DNA of 64,000 nucleotides from Pantoea sp. Eser (lineage in GTDB: Bacteria; Pseudomonadota; Gammaproteobacteria; Enterobacterales; Enterobacteriaceae): NCBI GenBank assembly GCA_009830035.1, contig SZZY01000003.1:310001-374000 (forward strand), written 5' to 3'. Made by a program: the position numbers and the translations under genes. Below the pieces are notes generated by a model, which saw only the letters and a program-made list of their open reading frames with translations, searched no databases and had not been told where the DNA came from. Shown here one piece after another: positions 9,940 through 21,050 of the stretch; within the stretch, counting starts at the first letter, position 1, and each line of letters begins with the position of its first letter.

Positions 9940-11560
9940 TTAACTTAACGCCAGATGGGTCAGGGCCTGCGGCGTGTTGCCCAGCGCATGGCCGCGGCTG
10001 TCGGACTCCTCGGCGTAAAGCCCGAGCGGACTGGCGTAGCTCAGCAGCTTTTCAAATTCGAAATGGGCTTCCTGAATCCGGCCAGCGCGCGCCAGGCATT
10101 CGACATAACACAAGGAGCAGGCACCAAACGAGCCTTCCGACCCCTGCAGGCTGTCAGCCGGCGTTTCATCAATATTGTAGCGCCGTACCATGCCGTTGCT
10201 GACCAGATTGTTTTTGATGGCATCCAGCGTGGCAATCCAGTCAGGATCGGTCGCGCCGACAAAACGCACCAGCGGCATAAGCAGCATCGACGCATCAAGA
10301 TGCTCGCCGTGGCGGGTCGAGGAGAAATGGCCGCGCTCGCTGTTCCAGAAGTTGGCCCAGATATCTTCGCGGATCTCGCGGCGCACCCGGTCCCAGCGCT
10401 CATACGGCATCGGTAACGATCGCTTCATGCCGAGACGCAGCGCGCGGTCCATCGCCACCCAGCACATCAGCCGTGAGTGAAGAAAATGCTCCGGCTGGCC
10501 TCGCATCTCCCAGATCCTGGCATCGGGCTGATTCCAGTTGTCGCACAGCCGGTCGATCATTTGGGTAACGTGCAGCCAGCCGCGTTGTGAAATGGCTTCG
10601 CCATATTTATTGGCGAGATACACCGCATCCATCAGTTCGCCATAAATATCCAGCTGGTCTGCTGCCAGGCAGCATTGCCGATCCGCACCGGGCGTGAATC
10701 GCCGTAGCCCGACAAATTGAGCAACTCCATTTCGTGCAGCTCGGTGCCGCTGTCCAGACGGTACATCACCTGCAGGCGCATCTCATCGTGATGGCTGTTT
10801 TCGACGCAGCGTCCAACCCACTGGGTAAAATGTTTGGCTTCATCGACGTAACCCAGACGCATCAGGGCGTACATGCTGAACGAGGCGTCGCGGATCCACG
10901 AGGCGCGATAATCCCAGTTGCGTTCGCCGCCCAGCTCTTCCGGCAGGCCAAAGGTGGCGGCGGCAATCGAACCGTGGCGATGCGAGGTCAGCAGCTTGAG
11001 CGCCAGGGCGGAACGCTGAACCATCTCGCGCCAGCGGCCCTGTATAAGTGCTGCGAGCGCTCCAGCGACGCCAGTAATTCAGCGTCTCTTCGAAGCAGTG
11101 TTCAGTAGAGAGCGCTTCGATGTGCGCATCGTTGATGCTGCCAAATTCAAATTCGGCATGCTCGCCGGCCTGCAGGGTGAAACTGGCGGTGGCGCAGTTC
11201 TCTTCCAGCGTCATCACCACGCACCATTTTTACCCGCCGGATCAGCCGCGGCAGTTTGGCATCATCATCGCAAATCGGCATGTAATCGGTGATTTCGGCC
11301 ACGCCTTCATCGCCCAGCCAGCGGGTCTGTAAAATGTTGGTGTCGGGCAGGTAGAGCTGCTGGCGGCGCGCGTTCTGCCAGTCCGGGGCCAGAGAGAAAA
11401 GCCCGGCGTCATCACTGTCGAGCAGCGCGGAAAAGACGGAGGGGCTGTCGAGTTCAGGCCAGCAGAGATAATCGATGGTACTGTCATTGGCGACCAGCGC
11501 GCAGGTGCGCAAATCGCCAATCACGCCGTGGTCCTCAATGTTGCGTTTTACCTTCCTCAT
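9940..11560 (-). pseudogene. Broken GH15 family glucoamylase/trehalase-like enzyme
   Basis: A glycoside hydrolase family 15 protein (glucan 1,4-alpha-glucosidase or trehalase type, usually about 600 residues). It starts at 11560 with IEDHGVIGDLRTCALV and DYLCWPELDSPSVF. The catalytic-domain block GGERNWDYRASWIRDASFSMYALM and later SEGSFGACS...YVECLARAG are readable. At least three lesions are visible: about 60-70 codons missing after RRVKMVRG (near 11215) with a frame change; one extra C near 11039 (GGGCGC became GGGCCGC); and one C lost near 10650 (ACCCAG became ACCAG). Total length is about 540 codons. Its original substrate cannot be fixed from the sequence. Confidence 0.85.
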
Positions 11561-11746
11561 CCTGATCTCCCTGTTAGTGTCACTGCTAACTATAGTCGAG
11601 GAGGCAGCGTCGGCGGCGGCCTGGCACAGAGGGTTAATTCAGCGTAGCGGCCGGGTCAGCATCCAATTAACCTAATGGGCGCTGACGGCGGGCGAATTTT
11701 TCAGACAGGTTATACTGGTGATGACACTTTCCTAAAGGAGGCCGTT

Positions 11747-12525
11747 ATGACCACATCCCAGAGCAAAGTCGCCATTATCACCGCATCAGACTCAGGCATT
11801 GGCAGCCGCTGCGCCGAAATGCTGGCAGAGCAGGGCTTCGATATTGGTATCACCTGGCGTTCAGACGAAGAGGGCGCGCAGCGCCCCGCACAGCGGGTGC
11901 GGGAGATTGGCCGGCGCGCCGAAATTATCCAGCTGGATTTAGCTGACCCTGAACAGGGCGGTCAGTTGCTGCAACAGCTGATCGATAAGTTTGGCCGTAT
12001 TGTATTGATGTGCTGGTAAACAATGCTGGTGCCAATTTCAAAGCGGATTTCCTCGATGTCACCTATGAAGACTGGCGTAAAATTTTCGCGGTGGATGTCG
12101 ATGGCGTGTTTGTCTGTGGCCAGATTGCCGCCCGCAAAATGGTTGAGCAGGGCGAGGGCGGACGGATTATCAATATCACCTCGGTTCACTAGTACACGCC
12201 GCTGCCCGGTTCGGTGGCCTATACGGCGGCAAAACATGCGGCCGGCGGCCTGACCAAATCGATGGCGCTGAGCCTGCTGCCGCACAACATTCTGGTCAAT
12301 ACGGTGGCGCCGGGCGCGATCGCCACGCCGATGAACAAGATGACCGACGAGGATGCGCACCAGGTGAAGATGCCGGAAATTCCGGCTGGCCGGCCCGATG
12401 ACACCCACGAAATTGCCAGCATGGTGGCGTGGCTCTGCTCCGAGTGGGCGACCTACACCACCGGCCAGTCCTTTATCATCGATGGCGGTTTCATGCTGGC
12501 GAATCCGCAGTTTAAAGGTTACTGA
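11747..12525 (+). pseudogene. yohF: Short-chain dehydrogenase YohF, frameshifted and with internal TAG
   Basis: An SDR-family oxidoreductase matching E. coli YohF (253 residues). A strong AAAGGAGG lies 8 nt before the ATG. The NAD-binding region (ITASDSGIG), NNAG, the YTAAKH catalytic Tyr/Lys and the ending GGFMLANPQF are all present. Two lesions: a 5-bp tandem duplication, TATTG, at about 12001-12007 shifts the frame just before VLVNNAG; and TAG at 12190-12192 replaces a Gln/Glu codon in ITSVH-x-YTPLP. The duplication is of replication-slippage type and unlikely to be a sequencing artefact. The gene converges with yohD, overlapping it by 7 bp. Confidence 0.9.
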
Positions 12526-13097
12526 TCGGCCCGACGGTTATGCCAGCGGCGGATCACCCAGCGCAGCACAAAGGCAAACACAATGGCGCCGACCAGCCAC
12601 GGCAGATGTTTAAGGTGCTGGTCGAGTTTGTGCAGCCACGGAGCGATGATGCCGCCGGCAAAGTAGCCGAGGGTGACGAAAATCAGCGCCCAGATTGCCG
12701 CCCCAATCACGTTGAGAATGAAAAATTTAATCGGATCGAGGCGGCTGGTGCCAATGATGATCGGGCCAATCAGGCGCAAGCCATACATAAAACGCACCCC
12801 AATTACAAACAGGCTGGGACGGCGCTTGATCAGCCGGTTAGCCTTGACCACCTTATCCTGATGTTTTTTGAGCCGCCGCAGGATGCGTGCACTGTAGCGG
12901 CGACCAATCCAGTAGAGCAGCTGATCGCCGATGATGCCGCCGGACATTGCGGCCACCACCACGCCAGCATAGTGCAGCAGTCCCTCATGTGCGGCGACAC
13001 CGCCGAGCAGGGTAAAGGTTTCCCCTTCGGCGAGACACCCAATCAGCAGCGCCAGATAGCCGTACTGGGTAATTAATCCGTTTATATCCAAATGCAA
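12519..13097 (-). CDS. yohD: DedA-family membrane protein YohD
   Basis: A 192-residue DedA/SNARE-associated family protein. Family members are undecaprenyl-phosphate or lipid flippases/scramblases. It matches E. coli YohD in length and sequence, including GGVAAHEGLL, GDQLLYWIGRR and FVIGVRFMYGLRLIGPIIIG (the conserved arginine motif region), then an amphipathic end and a basic tail. It is intact. It lies between the yohF pseudogene (convergent) and yohC (divergent), the same order as in E. coli. Confidence 0.92.
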   Translation of the reverse strand: MHLDINGLITQYGYLALLIGCLAEGETFTLLGGVAAHEGLLHYAGVVVAAMSGGIIGDQLLYWIGRRYSARILRRLKKHQDKVVKANRLIKRRPSLFVIGVRFMYGLRLIGPIIIGTSRLDPIKFFILNVIGAAIWALIFVTLGYFAGGIIAPWLHKLDQHLKHLPWLVGAIVFAFVLRWVIRRWHNRRADQ

Positions 13098-13303
13098 AAT
13101 GGCACTCCCTGTTTATAGCTGTTTGCTTAAGTCTATACGCGATTTGGCTTCGCTTCCGCCCGCCGACCGCCACTGCGCTTATTTTTGCTGTTTTTTTGCC
13201 CGGTCGCCACGAAAGTTGTACTGCCGTTTATACTTGAAGTGTCGCTGCCCTCAGAGACCCTCTTGCCGTTCCGGGCAGCCCTTTGCATCAGAGGAGTGAC
13301 TGT

Positions 13304-13891
13304 ATGAACCATGTCTGGGGACTTCTGGCGCATCCGAATCAGGAAATGCGCCGTATCAAGCAAGAGAATGAGAGCGTCTCGCACCATTACACCCACCATG
13401 TCCTGCTTATGGCGGCCGTTCCGGTTATCTGTGCTTTTATCGGCACCACCCAACTGGGCTGGAACCTGGGCGAGGGGCAGTTTGTGCAACTCAATCTGGC
13501 GACCGGGATCGGGCTGGGTATTCTGTTCTATCTGATTATTCTTGGCGGCGTTGCGGTTATGGGCCGGGTGATCCACTGGATGGCACGTAATTATCCGCAA
13601 CGGCCCGGCGTGCAGCGCTGCACCGTGTTTGCCGGCTACGTCGCGACGCCGCTGTTTCTCAGTGGGCTGGTGGCGCTTTATCCGCTGGTCTGGCTCTGCG
13701 TGCTGGTGGGTGCCCTAGCGCTGGTGTATACCGGCTATCTGCTCTATATCGGCATCCCGCTGTTCCTAAATATTGACCGTGAAGAGAGCCTGCGTTTTTC
13801 CGGCTCAACCCTGGCGATTGGCGTGCTGGTTTTTGAAGTGTTACTGGCGATGACCGTGATCCTTTGGGGTTACGGACCACGACTGTTCTGA
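13304..13891 (+). CDS. yohC: Yip1-family inner membrane protein YohC
   Basis: A 195-residue membrane protein identical in length to E. coli YohC, with about five hydrophobic helices (LLMAAVPVICAFIG, GLGILFYLIILGGVAVMG, YPLVWLCVLVGALALVYTGYLL). The ATG at 13304 follows GAGGAGTG at good spacing and gives the family N-terminus NHVWGLLAHPNQEM; an in-frame upstream extension is not supported. Family function is unknown. It is intact and followed by a strong terminator. Confidence 0.92.
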   Translation: MNHVWGLLAHPNQEMRRIKQENESVSHHYTHHVLLMAAVPVICAFIGTTQLGWNLGEGQFVQLNLATGIGLGILFYLIILGGVAVMGRVIHWMARNYPQRPGVQRCTVFAGYVATPLFLSGLVALYPLVWLCVLVGALALVYTGYLLYIGIPLFLNIDREESLRFSGSTLAIGVLVFEVLLAMTVILWGYGPRLF

Positions 13892-13896
13892 TCTGC

Positions 13897-13929
13897 GGCT
13901 GCCGCCCGGCTGGCGGCAGCCCGCTTTTT
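13897..13929 (+). terminator. Rho-independent terminator of yohC
   Basis: Stem GGCTGCCGCC / GGCGGCAGCC with a 5-nt loop, followed by CGCTTTTT, starting 5 bp after the yohC stop. Confidence 0.9.
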
Positions 13930-14064
13930 AATGCCCGGAAACAATCTCACCAGGAAATTTCTTAACCTTCAGCGTAGCCGCCGCCAGCCCTCGCTCTGAC
14001 TGCCTTGACGCCGGCGGCCTGTGTCTGACACAGCGCACAATTTCAACCGGGTCTTTTTTCTGTG

Positions 14065-14988
14065 ATGCCTGCAAAAATTCGTTTCACTCTGTTCTCGCTG
14101 GCGCTGCTCGTTTCCGGGCAGGGGATCGCACTCCCCGCGCAGGCGACAACCTCACTGTCGCAAATGGCGCCGATTGCGCAACCGCAGATTGCCTCTGGCA
14201 GCGCCATGATTGTCGATCTCACCACCAATAAAGTGTTGTTTTCCAGCCATCCGGATCGCGTCAGGCCGACTGCCTCGATCACTAAGTTGATGACTGTGAT
14301 GGTGGTGCTGGACGCGCACCTGCCGATGAACGAAATGCTGACGGTCGATGTCAGCCAGACGCCGGAAATGCGCGGGGTGTTTTCTCGCGTCAAACTCAAG
14401 AGCCAGATCAGCCGCCGCAATATGCTGCTGCTGGCGCTGATGTCGAAAAACCGCGCCGCAGCCAGCCTGGCGCATGCCTATCCCGGCGGCTATAATGCCT
14501 TTATCCGGGCGATGAAGGCCAAAGCGCGGGCGCTGGGCATGAAACATACCCGTTACGTTGAGCCGACGGGCTTATCGACGCAAAACGTCTCGAATGCTGA
14601 AGATCTGATTAAATTGCTGAAGGCGACGCGGGAATATCCGCTGTTTGGCGCACTCAGCACCACCAAAGAAGAAACCGCAGTATTTACCCATCTGAGCTAC
14701 GCGCTGCCATTCCGTAACACCAACCATCTGGTGTACAAAAATGACTGGCGCATTCAGCTGACCAAAACCGGTTATACCGACGAGGCGGGGCACTGCCTGG
14801 TGATGCGCACCATGATCAACAATCGCCCGGTGGCGCTGGTGATACTGGACGCCTTTGGTAAACATACCCACTTCGCCGATGCCAACCGCCTGCGCGACTG
14901 GATCGAAACTGGCAAGGCTGCGCTGGTTCCTGCTAAAACAGAAATCAGGTCTGGTTGCCAGCAACGGTGCCAGCAGTGCCGACGCTGA
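14065..14988 (+). CDS. pbpG: D-alanyl-D-alanine endopeptidase PBP7
   Basis: Periplasmic PBP7, which cuts D,D-crosslinks in peptidoglycan. It has a signal peptide (about residues 1-27, ending AQA). The three active-site motifs are visible: SITK (nucleophile Ser and Lys), SKN in [10 protein letters not shown] (E. coli has SEN), and KTG in [10 protein letters not shown]. The start is GTG 14062 or ATG 14065; ATG is used here. The last 20 or so residues (from PAKTEIRSG) look frameshifted: the other frame gives [20 protein letters not shown] and a stop at 14990-14992. That is after the catalytic domain, so the enzyme is probably active. Confidence 0.88.
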   Translation: MPAKIRFTLFSLALLVSGQGIALPAQATTSLSQMAPIAQPQIASGSAMIVDLTTNKVLFSSHPDRVRPTASITKLMTVMVVLDAHLPMNEMLTVDVSQTPEMRGVFSRVKLKSQISRRNMLLLALMSKNRAAASLAHAYPGGYNAFIRAMKAKARALGMKHTRYVEPTGLSTQNVSNAEDLIKLLKATREYPLFGALSTTKEETAVFTHLSYALPFRNTNHLVYKNDWRIQLTKTGYTDEAGHCLVMRTMINNRPVALVILDAFGKHTHFADANRLRDWIETGKAALVPAKTEIRSGCQQRCQQCRR

Positions 14989-15180
14989 GTAGACTCTCAC
15001 CGGTGTAGCGCTCCAGACGCACCGGTAAAGTATCTGCGGCTGGAGAGGGCGACACGGCGGCAACCGCCGTGATCTGCTCGCCGAACGCGGCGCAAGCCAG
15101 TGGTTTCCGTTGCGGCCTGAACAGCCTGAATACGGAACAATTAATTGCCCGCTATTCCTATAGTTTCATCGCTTGCAAAA

Positions 15181-15201
15181 CCCTTCACTACGCGTGAAGG
15201 G
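15181..15201. repeat. Hairpin upstream of the DUF3772 pseudogene
   Basis: A perfect 8-bp stem, CCCTTCAC / GTGAAGGG, with a 5-nt loop. On the minus strand it is followed by TTTTGC, so it resembles a weak minus-strand terminator, yet no minus-strand gene ends here. It may be a remnant or a 5' leader hairpin. Confidence 0.4.
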
Positions 15202-15243
15202 CGAGGGTAGATCGCCTGATTATGCTGCTGGAATCTCACTGAT

Positions 15244-17034
15244 ATGTTTAAGCTACGATCCCTCTTTGCGCTGTTAATGCTGGCTCTGGTGGCGTTTGCC
15301 CCGGCGTGGTCGTAGGCAGCGGATGATGCGGCGAGTGCCGCACAAGAACAAGATGCTCCACCGAAGCTCAATGCCGCGGTCGAACTGCCTAAAATGCAGA
15401 AGATCCTCGATAAAATTAAAAGTCAGATTTCGGGCGATACCGGCGAAAGCAAGCTGACGCAGCTGAATGAAATGGCGCTAGAGCTGTCAGGCAACGCCGA
15501 CACGCTGGGCCAGGCTCTGCTGCCCGACCGCCAGCAGCTTGATGCTCAGCTGGCGGTGCTGGGACCGGCACCGAAGCCGGACAGCGGCATGAAAGAGACG
15601 CCGGAGGTGACGCGCAAGCGTAACGCGCTGGAGAATCAGAAGAGCAAGCTTGACGATCAGATTAAACAGGCAGAGGGCATCAAAAACGGTGCGCTGATGC
15701 TCTCATCGCAAATCGTTAACCTGCGTCGCGATCAGCTCAAGAGCCAGCTGGCACTTAACTCGGGCAGCATCCTCGGGCCGCGCTTCTAGGCACCGGTGCT
15801 CAACAGTCAGGATCTGGACGGTGAAAAAATCGGCGACTTCCTGCAGGAGTTGCAGGATACCGCAGAACTTTCGTGGGAGCCGGGCTGGCGCTTTGGCAGC
15901 GTGGCCTGGATACTGGCTGTGCTGCTGGTGATGACGCTGGGTCGTCGCTACAGTGGAGAGTTTCTCGCCTGGGTCAGCATTCACAAATTGCCGGAAGGGC
16001 GACTGCGCCGCAGTTTCCTCGCGGCGGCGATTGCCATCACCACGCTGGTGGCGGTGGTCCTGACCTTCAACTTTATCGCGCTGGCGTTTACCCGCCGTGA
16101 TGAGGTGTCAGACAACGTTCAGAATTTTGTCGATCGGCTGGTCCAGCTCAGCGTGTTCTACGGGTTAATTGCCGGCCTGGGGCGGGCGTTTCTCTCTACC
16201 AGCCGGCCAAGCTGGCGTCTGCCGACCATCTCTAACGAAGTGGCGACGGCGCTGAAGCCATTCCCGCTGATCACTGCCGTACTGGTGTTTATCTTCCAGA
16301 CGGTGGAGGCGTTTAACTACAGCGTCGGCACCAGCCTGAACACCACTATTTTTCGCCAACGGCCTGACGGCGTTACTGATTGGCAGCACCGTGCTGGCGA
16401 TCAGCATACGCACCAACCGGGTCCGCCGCTGTATGACGCAGGCCGGCACGCCGCCTGAGGCGCGATCGACGCTGGTCGGGCTGATTCAGATGGGCCTGAC
16501 CCTGACGGCGCTGACGATTCTGTTGTCGCTGGTGATCGGCTACGTGACGCTGGCGCGCTTCCTCAGCTATGAAGTGATCTGGTGCGGCCTGCTGTTTGGT
16601 TCGTTCTATTTCCTCAGCCATCTGCTGAGTGATGGCTGTGAAAGCCTGTTTTCGACCAGTAGCTCCTCTGGACGGCGTATTCAGAGCTCACTGAATATCA
16701 ACGAGCGCCATCTGCAACAAACCGCTACGCTGCTGACGGCCCTCGGCAAAACCATGCCGGTGCTGTTTGTGGCGCTGGCACTGCTGAACGGCACGTTTGC
16801 CTCTTCAACCCCGATTGAGCTGCTGCAAAAAGCGATTGAGTTCTGGGGCGGTAAAGGGCTGGAGTCGCTGAATATTGTGCCGGCGCATATGGTCAACGCG
16901 CTGGTCTGCCTGGTGGTCGGCATCTATGTGTTGCGGTCGATTCGCCGCTGGCTGGACAATGACTTCCTGCCAAAAACCACCATGGATGTTGGCATGCGGC
17001 CGTCGCTGCTTCCGACCAACAGCTGCTGTCATAA
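15244..17034 (+). pseudogene. Broken DUF3772 mechanosensitive channel (MscS superfamily)
   Basis: A large MscS-superfamily protein with a periplasmic DUF3772 domain and many helices. ATG 15244 opens a signal peptide (LFALLMLALVAFAPAWS), and codon 24 is TAG (15313-15315). A second TAG at 15787-15789 (codon 182) lies in GPRF-x-APVLN, where W or Q is expected. An extra C near 16354 (TTTTGCC became TTTTCGCC) shifts the frame before ANGLTALLIGS. The helices then read well to KTTMDVGMR at about 17010, where the conserved MscS pore and beta domain should begin but is missing. The gene therefore has two stops, a frameshift and a deleted pore. It converges with chb, which has lost its 3' end at the same place. 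Confidence 0.87.
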
Positions 17035-17040
17035 ACATCA

Positions 17041-17065
17041 GGCCGACGCATGTCGGCCTTTTTTT
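17041..17065 (+). terminator. Rho-independent terminator after the DUF3772 remnant
   Basis: A 7-bp stem GGCCGAC / GTCGGCC with a GCAT loop and seven Ts. It survives although the coding sequence before it lost its 3' third. Confidence 0.9.
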
Positions 17066-17099
17066 AGCGCGGAGAGCGGGTGTTAATCGCGGCGCACCG

Positions 17100-19280
17100 C
17101 GCCGGGTCCATCCCGACCCGGCAGCACGCTGACCGACTTTATCCAGCTTCGCCAGCTCACGCTGACCCAGCAGATTGGCGAAGCGTTGCCAGTCCTGCTG
17201 TAGCGCATGGCGATCCACCAGACGGGTCTGACCGCCGATAAATTCGCGTCCAGCCTGATAGTCCAGCTCCCAACTGGCGCGATGCCAGCTGCGTTCCGCC
17301 ACGGCGAACAGGCGGGGATAAATCATATATTCCATCTGTGGGTCGGTGCGCACGGTTTCACTCCACAGCTGAGCCGAGATGCCATAGGCACCGCGCCAAG
17401 GCTTATCCGATTTAGCCGTGAAATGTTTACCGTCGCGATCGGTCGAGGTTTCGGCATTCTGTGGCAGGTTGTCTGGTGCGAAGGCAAATATCTTACGCTC
17501 ATCGCTGAAGCGGGTGCCCCAGTAATAGCCGCGTTCGAGTGGATTCACTTCGTACGGAAAATCCAGATAGAGGTAATCCGGGCTGGCGACCACCACATCG
17601 TAGCCTTTATGCAACCAGTCACTGGCGCTGTCAAAACCCGTGTCCCAGAAATTGACTGCCACCCGCGGCGTGGCGAAGGCGCGGGCGTCCTGCGCGTCTT
17701 TTAAGCCATCCTGCCAGGCCTGCATGTTGCCAATACCGTGCCGGTTAACCATCTTGCTTACCGCCAGCGCAAAATAGCTTGGTAGGTGGGTCAGGTCGGT
17801 AACTTTTCCACTCTTTACCAGCGCCTGACAGACCTGCGATTTCGCCCATGGCTGATCTTCCTGTTGCCAGTCGCGCAGGCCAGTGCCTGGCTTAGGGTGC
17901 TGACGATCGGAATAGCCGGCACCAAAACGGATATTTTTCGCTTCGTCACCGCCGAAGTGCCAGCGGGTTAACGGCTGTTCCGCCTGACGGTGCATCGCCT
18001 CAATCTCCCCGATCACTTTGTCGACAAAGCGCTGAGAGCTATCAAGGCACGGGTTGAGGTAGCTGGTGCGATCGTAGAACTGTACCGAAGTGGTGTTGGA
18101 ATCGTCGGTCGGATCGCGCAGGCGATAGGCGCTGGCCTGTTCGGGTTGCCCGGCGCGCATCAGCCGCTGATAGCGGCGCCTTCATGGCGATCACGGCCGC
18201 GCGAGCGTGGGCCGGCATATCAATCCCCGGCATCACGGTGATATGGCGGGCCTGGGCATACTCCACAATCTCGATGTAGTCGGCGCGGCTGAAGTAACCG
18301 CTGCCGTTGTTGTCGCTAAACGGCCCGGAGCCGAGCTGCGGCAGCAGGCAACGCTGGCTGCCCACGCCGGTTAAATCCGCTAATCCGGGGATTTCGATGC
18401 GCCAGCCCTCATCGTCGCTGAGATGAAAGTGGAAAACGTTCATCTTCCAGGCCGCCATCTGATCGAGCAACCGCAGCACCGCCTGCTTACTGTGGAAATT
18501 ACGCGCCACATCCAGAAAGGCGGCGCGATAGGCAAAACGCGGCGCATCCTGCGTTTCCAGCGTGGCGATCTGCGCTGTGCCGTCGGCGGGCAACAGCGAC
18601 AAAATCGACAATCGTGCGGATGAAGTTTGACCTCAGGCAGCGTCGGGCTAATCTGACCGCGTAACACCGAGGCTGGCAGGGTGGCGATATCGCTGTTTTT
18701 ATCAAAACGGCTGACCGGCTGCATCAGGATATTCTGGTCGTCGGCGCTGCGTCGCCAGTTATCGCCGAAGGGCAGCACAAACTGACTCAGATCCTCACTG
18801 TCGGTGCTGGCGATAATTTTTGGCGTCGCCTCTCCGGCGGTCACATACCAGCGCGGCATCACATCGGTGATAAACAGCTGCCAGTACTCGTTAACGATTG
18901 GGATCGTCACCGATTCACCAGCGCCAATACCGGTGAACTTGTCGGTTGGCTCAAGGCGGGTCAGATCGCTAACAATGTGCGTCATCTTAAACTGGTCATT
19001 ATCCACCCGCAGCGTCTGGTGCACATTGCTCATGGTGATCGCCCAGTTTTTGTTGGTCAGCGCCGGGCCATGATTGGTCAGGGTAAGGGTGACGCGGTTA
19101 CAGGAAGACCAGTCGGCACCCAGCGCAGTCGGTGCCGTGCAGGGCAGCCAGATTATCGGTGACCTGATAGGTGACGCCGAACTTGCTGATTTGATTAACA
19201 ACCTGCTGATCGGACAGGCTAGCGTGACTGGCAAGGGCAACGCTCAACAGGCTGAGCGCGAAAAAGCGTGGGTTTAGCAT
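17100..19280 (-). pseudogene. chb: Broken chitobiase / beta-N-acetylhexosaminidase (GH20)
   Basis: A periplasmic or outer-membrane chitobiase of the Serratia Chb type (about 885 residues), which splits chitobiose to GlcNAc. The N-terminus is at 19280 with a signal peptide. Readable blocks: RVDNDQFKMTHIVSDL, FRYRAAFLDVARNFHSK-type barrel start, FHFHLSDDEGWR, DMPAHARAAV and WHFGGDEAKNIRFGAGY (catalytic Asp-Glu pair), SAQLWSETVRTDPQMEY. Lesions: a 2-bp loss near 19130; about 75 codons missing near 18610; one extra C near 18178 (GCGCGC became GCGCCGC); short in-frame losses, including LYWG after NFWDT; and about 100 or more C-terminal residues missing beyond ELAKLDK. Clearly inactive. It neighbours chiP, which is also broken. 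Confidence 0.92.
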
Positions 19281-19331
19281 TTTATTTATCCTTATGTCGG
19301 CAGAAGCGATAGCCGGGTCAGAGCCGCAAGG

Positions 19332-20730
19332 TCAGAACAGGGTGAAAGGCGCAATCACCATCAGTTTGATATCCTTCTCATCCTGAAAAATGTTGCCGTA
19401 GCCGCCGCTGTAACTGGGCAGATTGCTGTGATTGTCGTAGCCGGTGTAGTGCAGCTTAAGCAGCGTATCTTTGGCGCGACCCTGCTGAATCTGGTAGATC
19501 AGATCGAGGTTCCAGGCAGATTCTGTCAGCCGCTGGCGCTGATCGAAGGCGGGTTGTGTGGAAGGCCTTGCATCCCAGCCCCAGACCCAGGAGCCGCCCA
19601 CTTTTCATCCCGCAAGCTGCGACGGCGTTAAGTCGAGCAGGGCGCCGGCAAAAATTGCTTTTTCACCGTTGGCGTTCCAGTCAGAGCGGGCATCCCACCA
19701 GATATCCAGTCGGCCATTGGAGCTGGCGTAGCCTGGCGTCATGCGCTGTAAGAAGAAGCCCTGGTTGCCCTCTGCTTTGACCCAGCTGCCCTCAAGCCGC
19801 AAATCGACCGGACCGACGGTATAGCCGAAGGTGATTGCCTGTAACCAGGCGAGGCCGTCATAAACATCACTGGCATTGCTCGCGCCGCCGTGTTGTTTAT
19901 CCTGCGCGCCGTAAAATTTATAACTGGTTCGCAGATCGTGGCCAATTAGCGGAATTGCCCACGGACGCTTTAGCAAAATATTGATCGATATAGCCAGCTG
20001 ACTGACCAAAAGCGCCTTCCAGCACCAGACTATTTTTAAAATCATATTTAACGCCAAAGGCATGCAGGTAACGAATATCCGTTACGCCATCTGCCTGTCG
20101 GAAATGATATAAATCACGATACCAGAGTGCTTTATACTTATCACTTCACAGATATGAAATCGATAGTTCGCCCGCTTGGCCGAAATCATAAATTGAACCG
20201 GCTTCCGCGCCGCGATAGGTGCCGGGTAAAAAACTCCAGTGTGGCGCAATTAATGTCTGTCCGGCTGGCTGAATATAACCCGCCCGTAACCAGTAGTCCT
20301 GGTATCGGGCTTTCAGCGCCGCTTTATACAGCGAGGCACCGCTGGTGTCGCCCTGCCACGCTTCATCCCAGCGATTACGTGCTCGGCTAAAGCCGATTTC
20401 ATTCGGCGCGGCCGGGCCGCTGTGGCCCAGTTCGGCTGCACCGAACACGGCGAGATCGAGGCCCAGCCAGTCGGCGGCATACCCTGACTGGTAGTCGAGA
20501 TTAGCGTTAAGCGTAGTGTGGTGCAGGTTAGCCCGATATTCACCGTTGTGCTCACTGTTCGGGTCGATCTCTTTTCGATCACGCTGACGCTGCCAGTAAA
20601 AAAGATTACTGCCCAGTGAAGAATCGTCGATAAAGCCAGCCGCCTTAACCGGATGGAAGGATAACGCGCAACAGGCAGTTATTAAAATAACTAATTCCGT
20701 TAAAGCTAACGCGTAATTAAATTTTCGCAT
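19332..20730 (-). pseudogene. chiP: Broken chitoporin (OprD-family porin)
   Basis: An outer-membrane porin for chitooligosaccharides, normally about 465 residues. It starts MRKFNYALALTELVIL at 20730 with a signal peptide and has GFIDDSSLGSNLFYWQRQRDR. TGA at 20146-20148 replaces the Trp of SYLWSDKYK. A frameshift near 19970 follows FAKASV. A second TGA at 19605-19607 replaces Trp in QLAGWKVGGSWVWGWDA. The end GGYGNIFQDEKDIKLMVIAPFTLF (landmark) is preserved. Both stops are TGG to TGA. With chb it formed a chitin oligosaccharide uptake and degradation pair. Confidence 0.92.
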
Positions 20731-20993
20731 TGCGATTCCTTGCTGCGTAGAGTGCCAGGGTGCAGTATGCCATAAAAGGGGGTGGGGCTAATCTATTTTT
20801 CGCAGCGCGAATTATTAATGAGGTGATCGATCTTTTGTTAAAGATTACGTAGAAAGAAATAATACGAAAATAAAGCCATCACAACATAATAATGAATGTT
20901 GATTTTAATGGTGTGAATATCGGCTGGCCTAGATAGTACGGATGAAAAAATAAGGCGATGATGAAAGCGTTAAATAAAATCGGATAAACCCGT
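20731..20993. other. AT-rich intergenic region, chiP promoter side
   Basis: About 260 bp between the chiP start and the dld terminator, visibly richer in A and T than its flanks. It should hold the chiP promoter on the minus strand. No gene was seen, and no specific operator was recognised with confidence. Confidence 0.4.
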
Positions 20994-21022
20994 AAAAAAG
21001 CCTGCTCAGATCGGCAGGCTTT
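20994..21022 (-). terminator. Rho-independent terminator of dld
   Basis: On the minus strand: AAAGCCTGC, a 7-nt loop, GCAGGCTTTTTT. It lies 30 bp beyond the original dld stop. Confidence 0.88.
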
Positions 21023-21050
21023 GGCCGCAGGCGCGCTAGCGGGTGACAGC

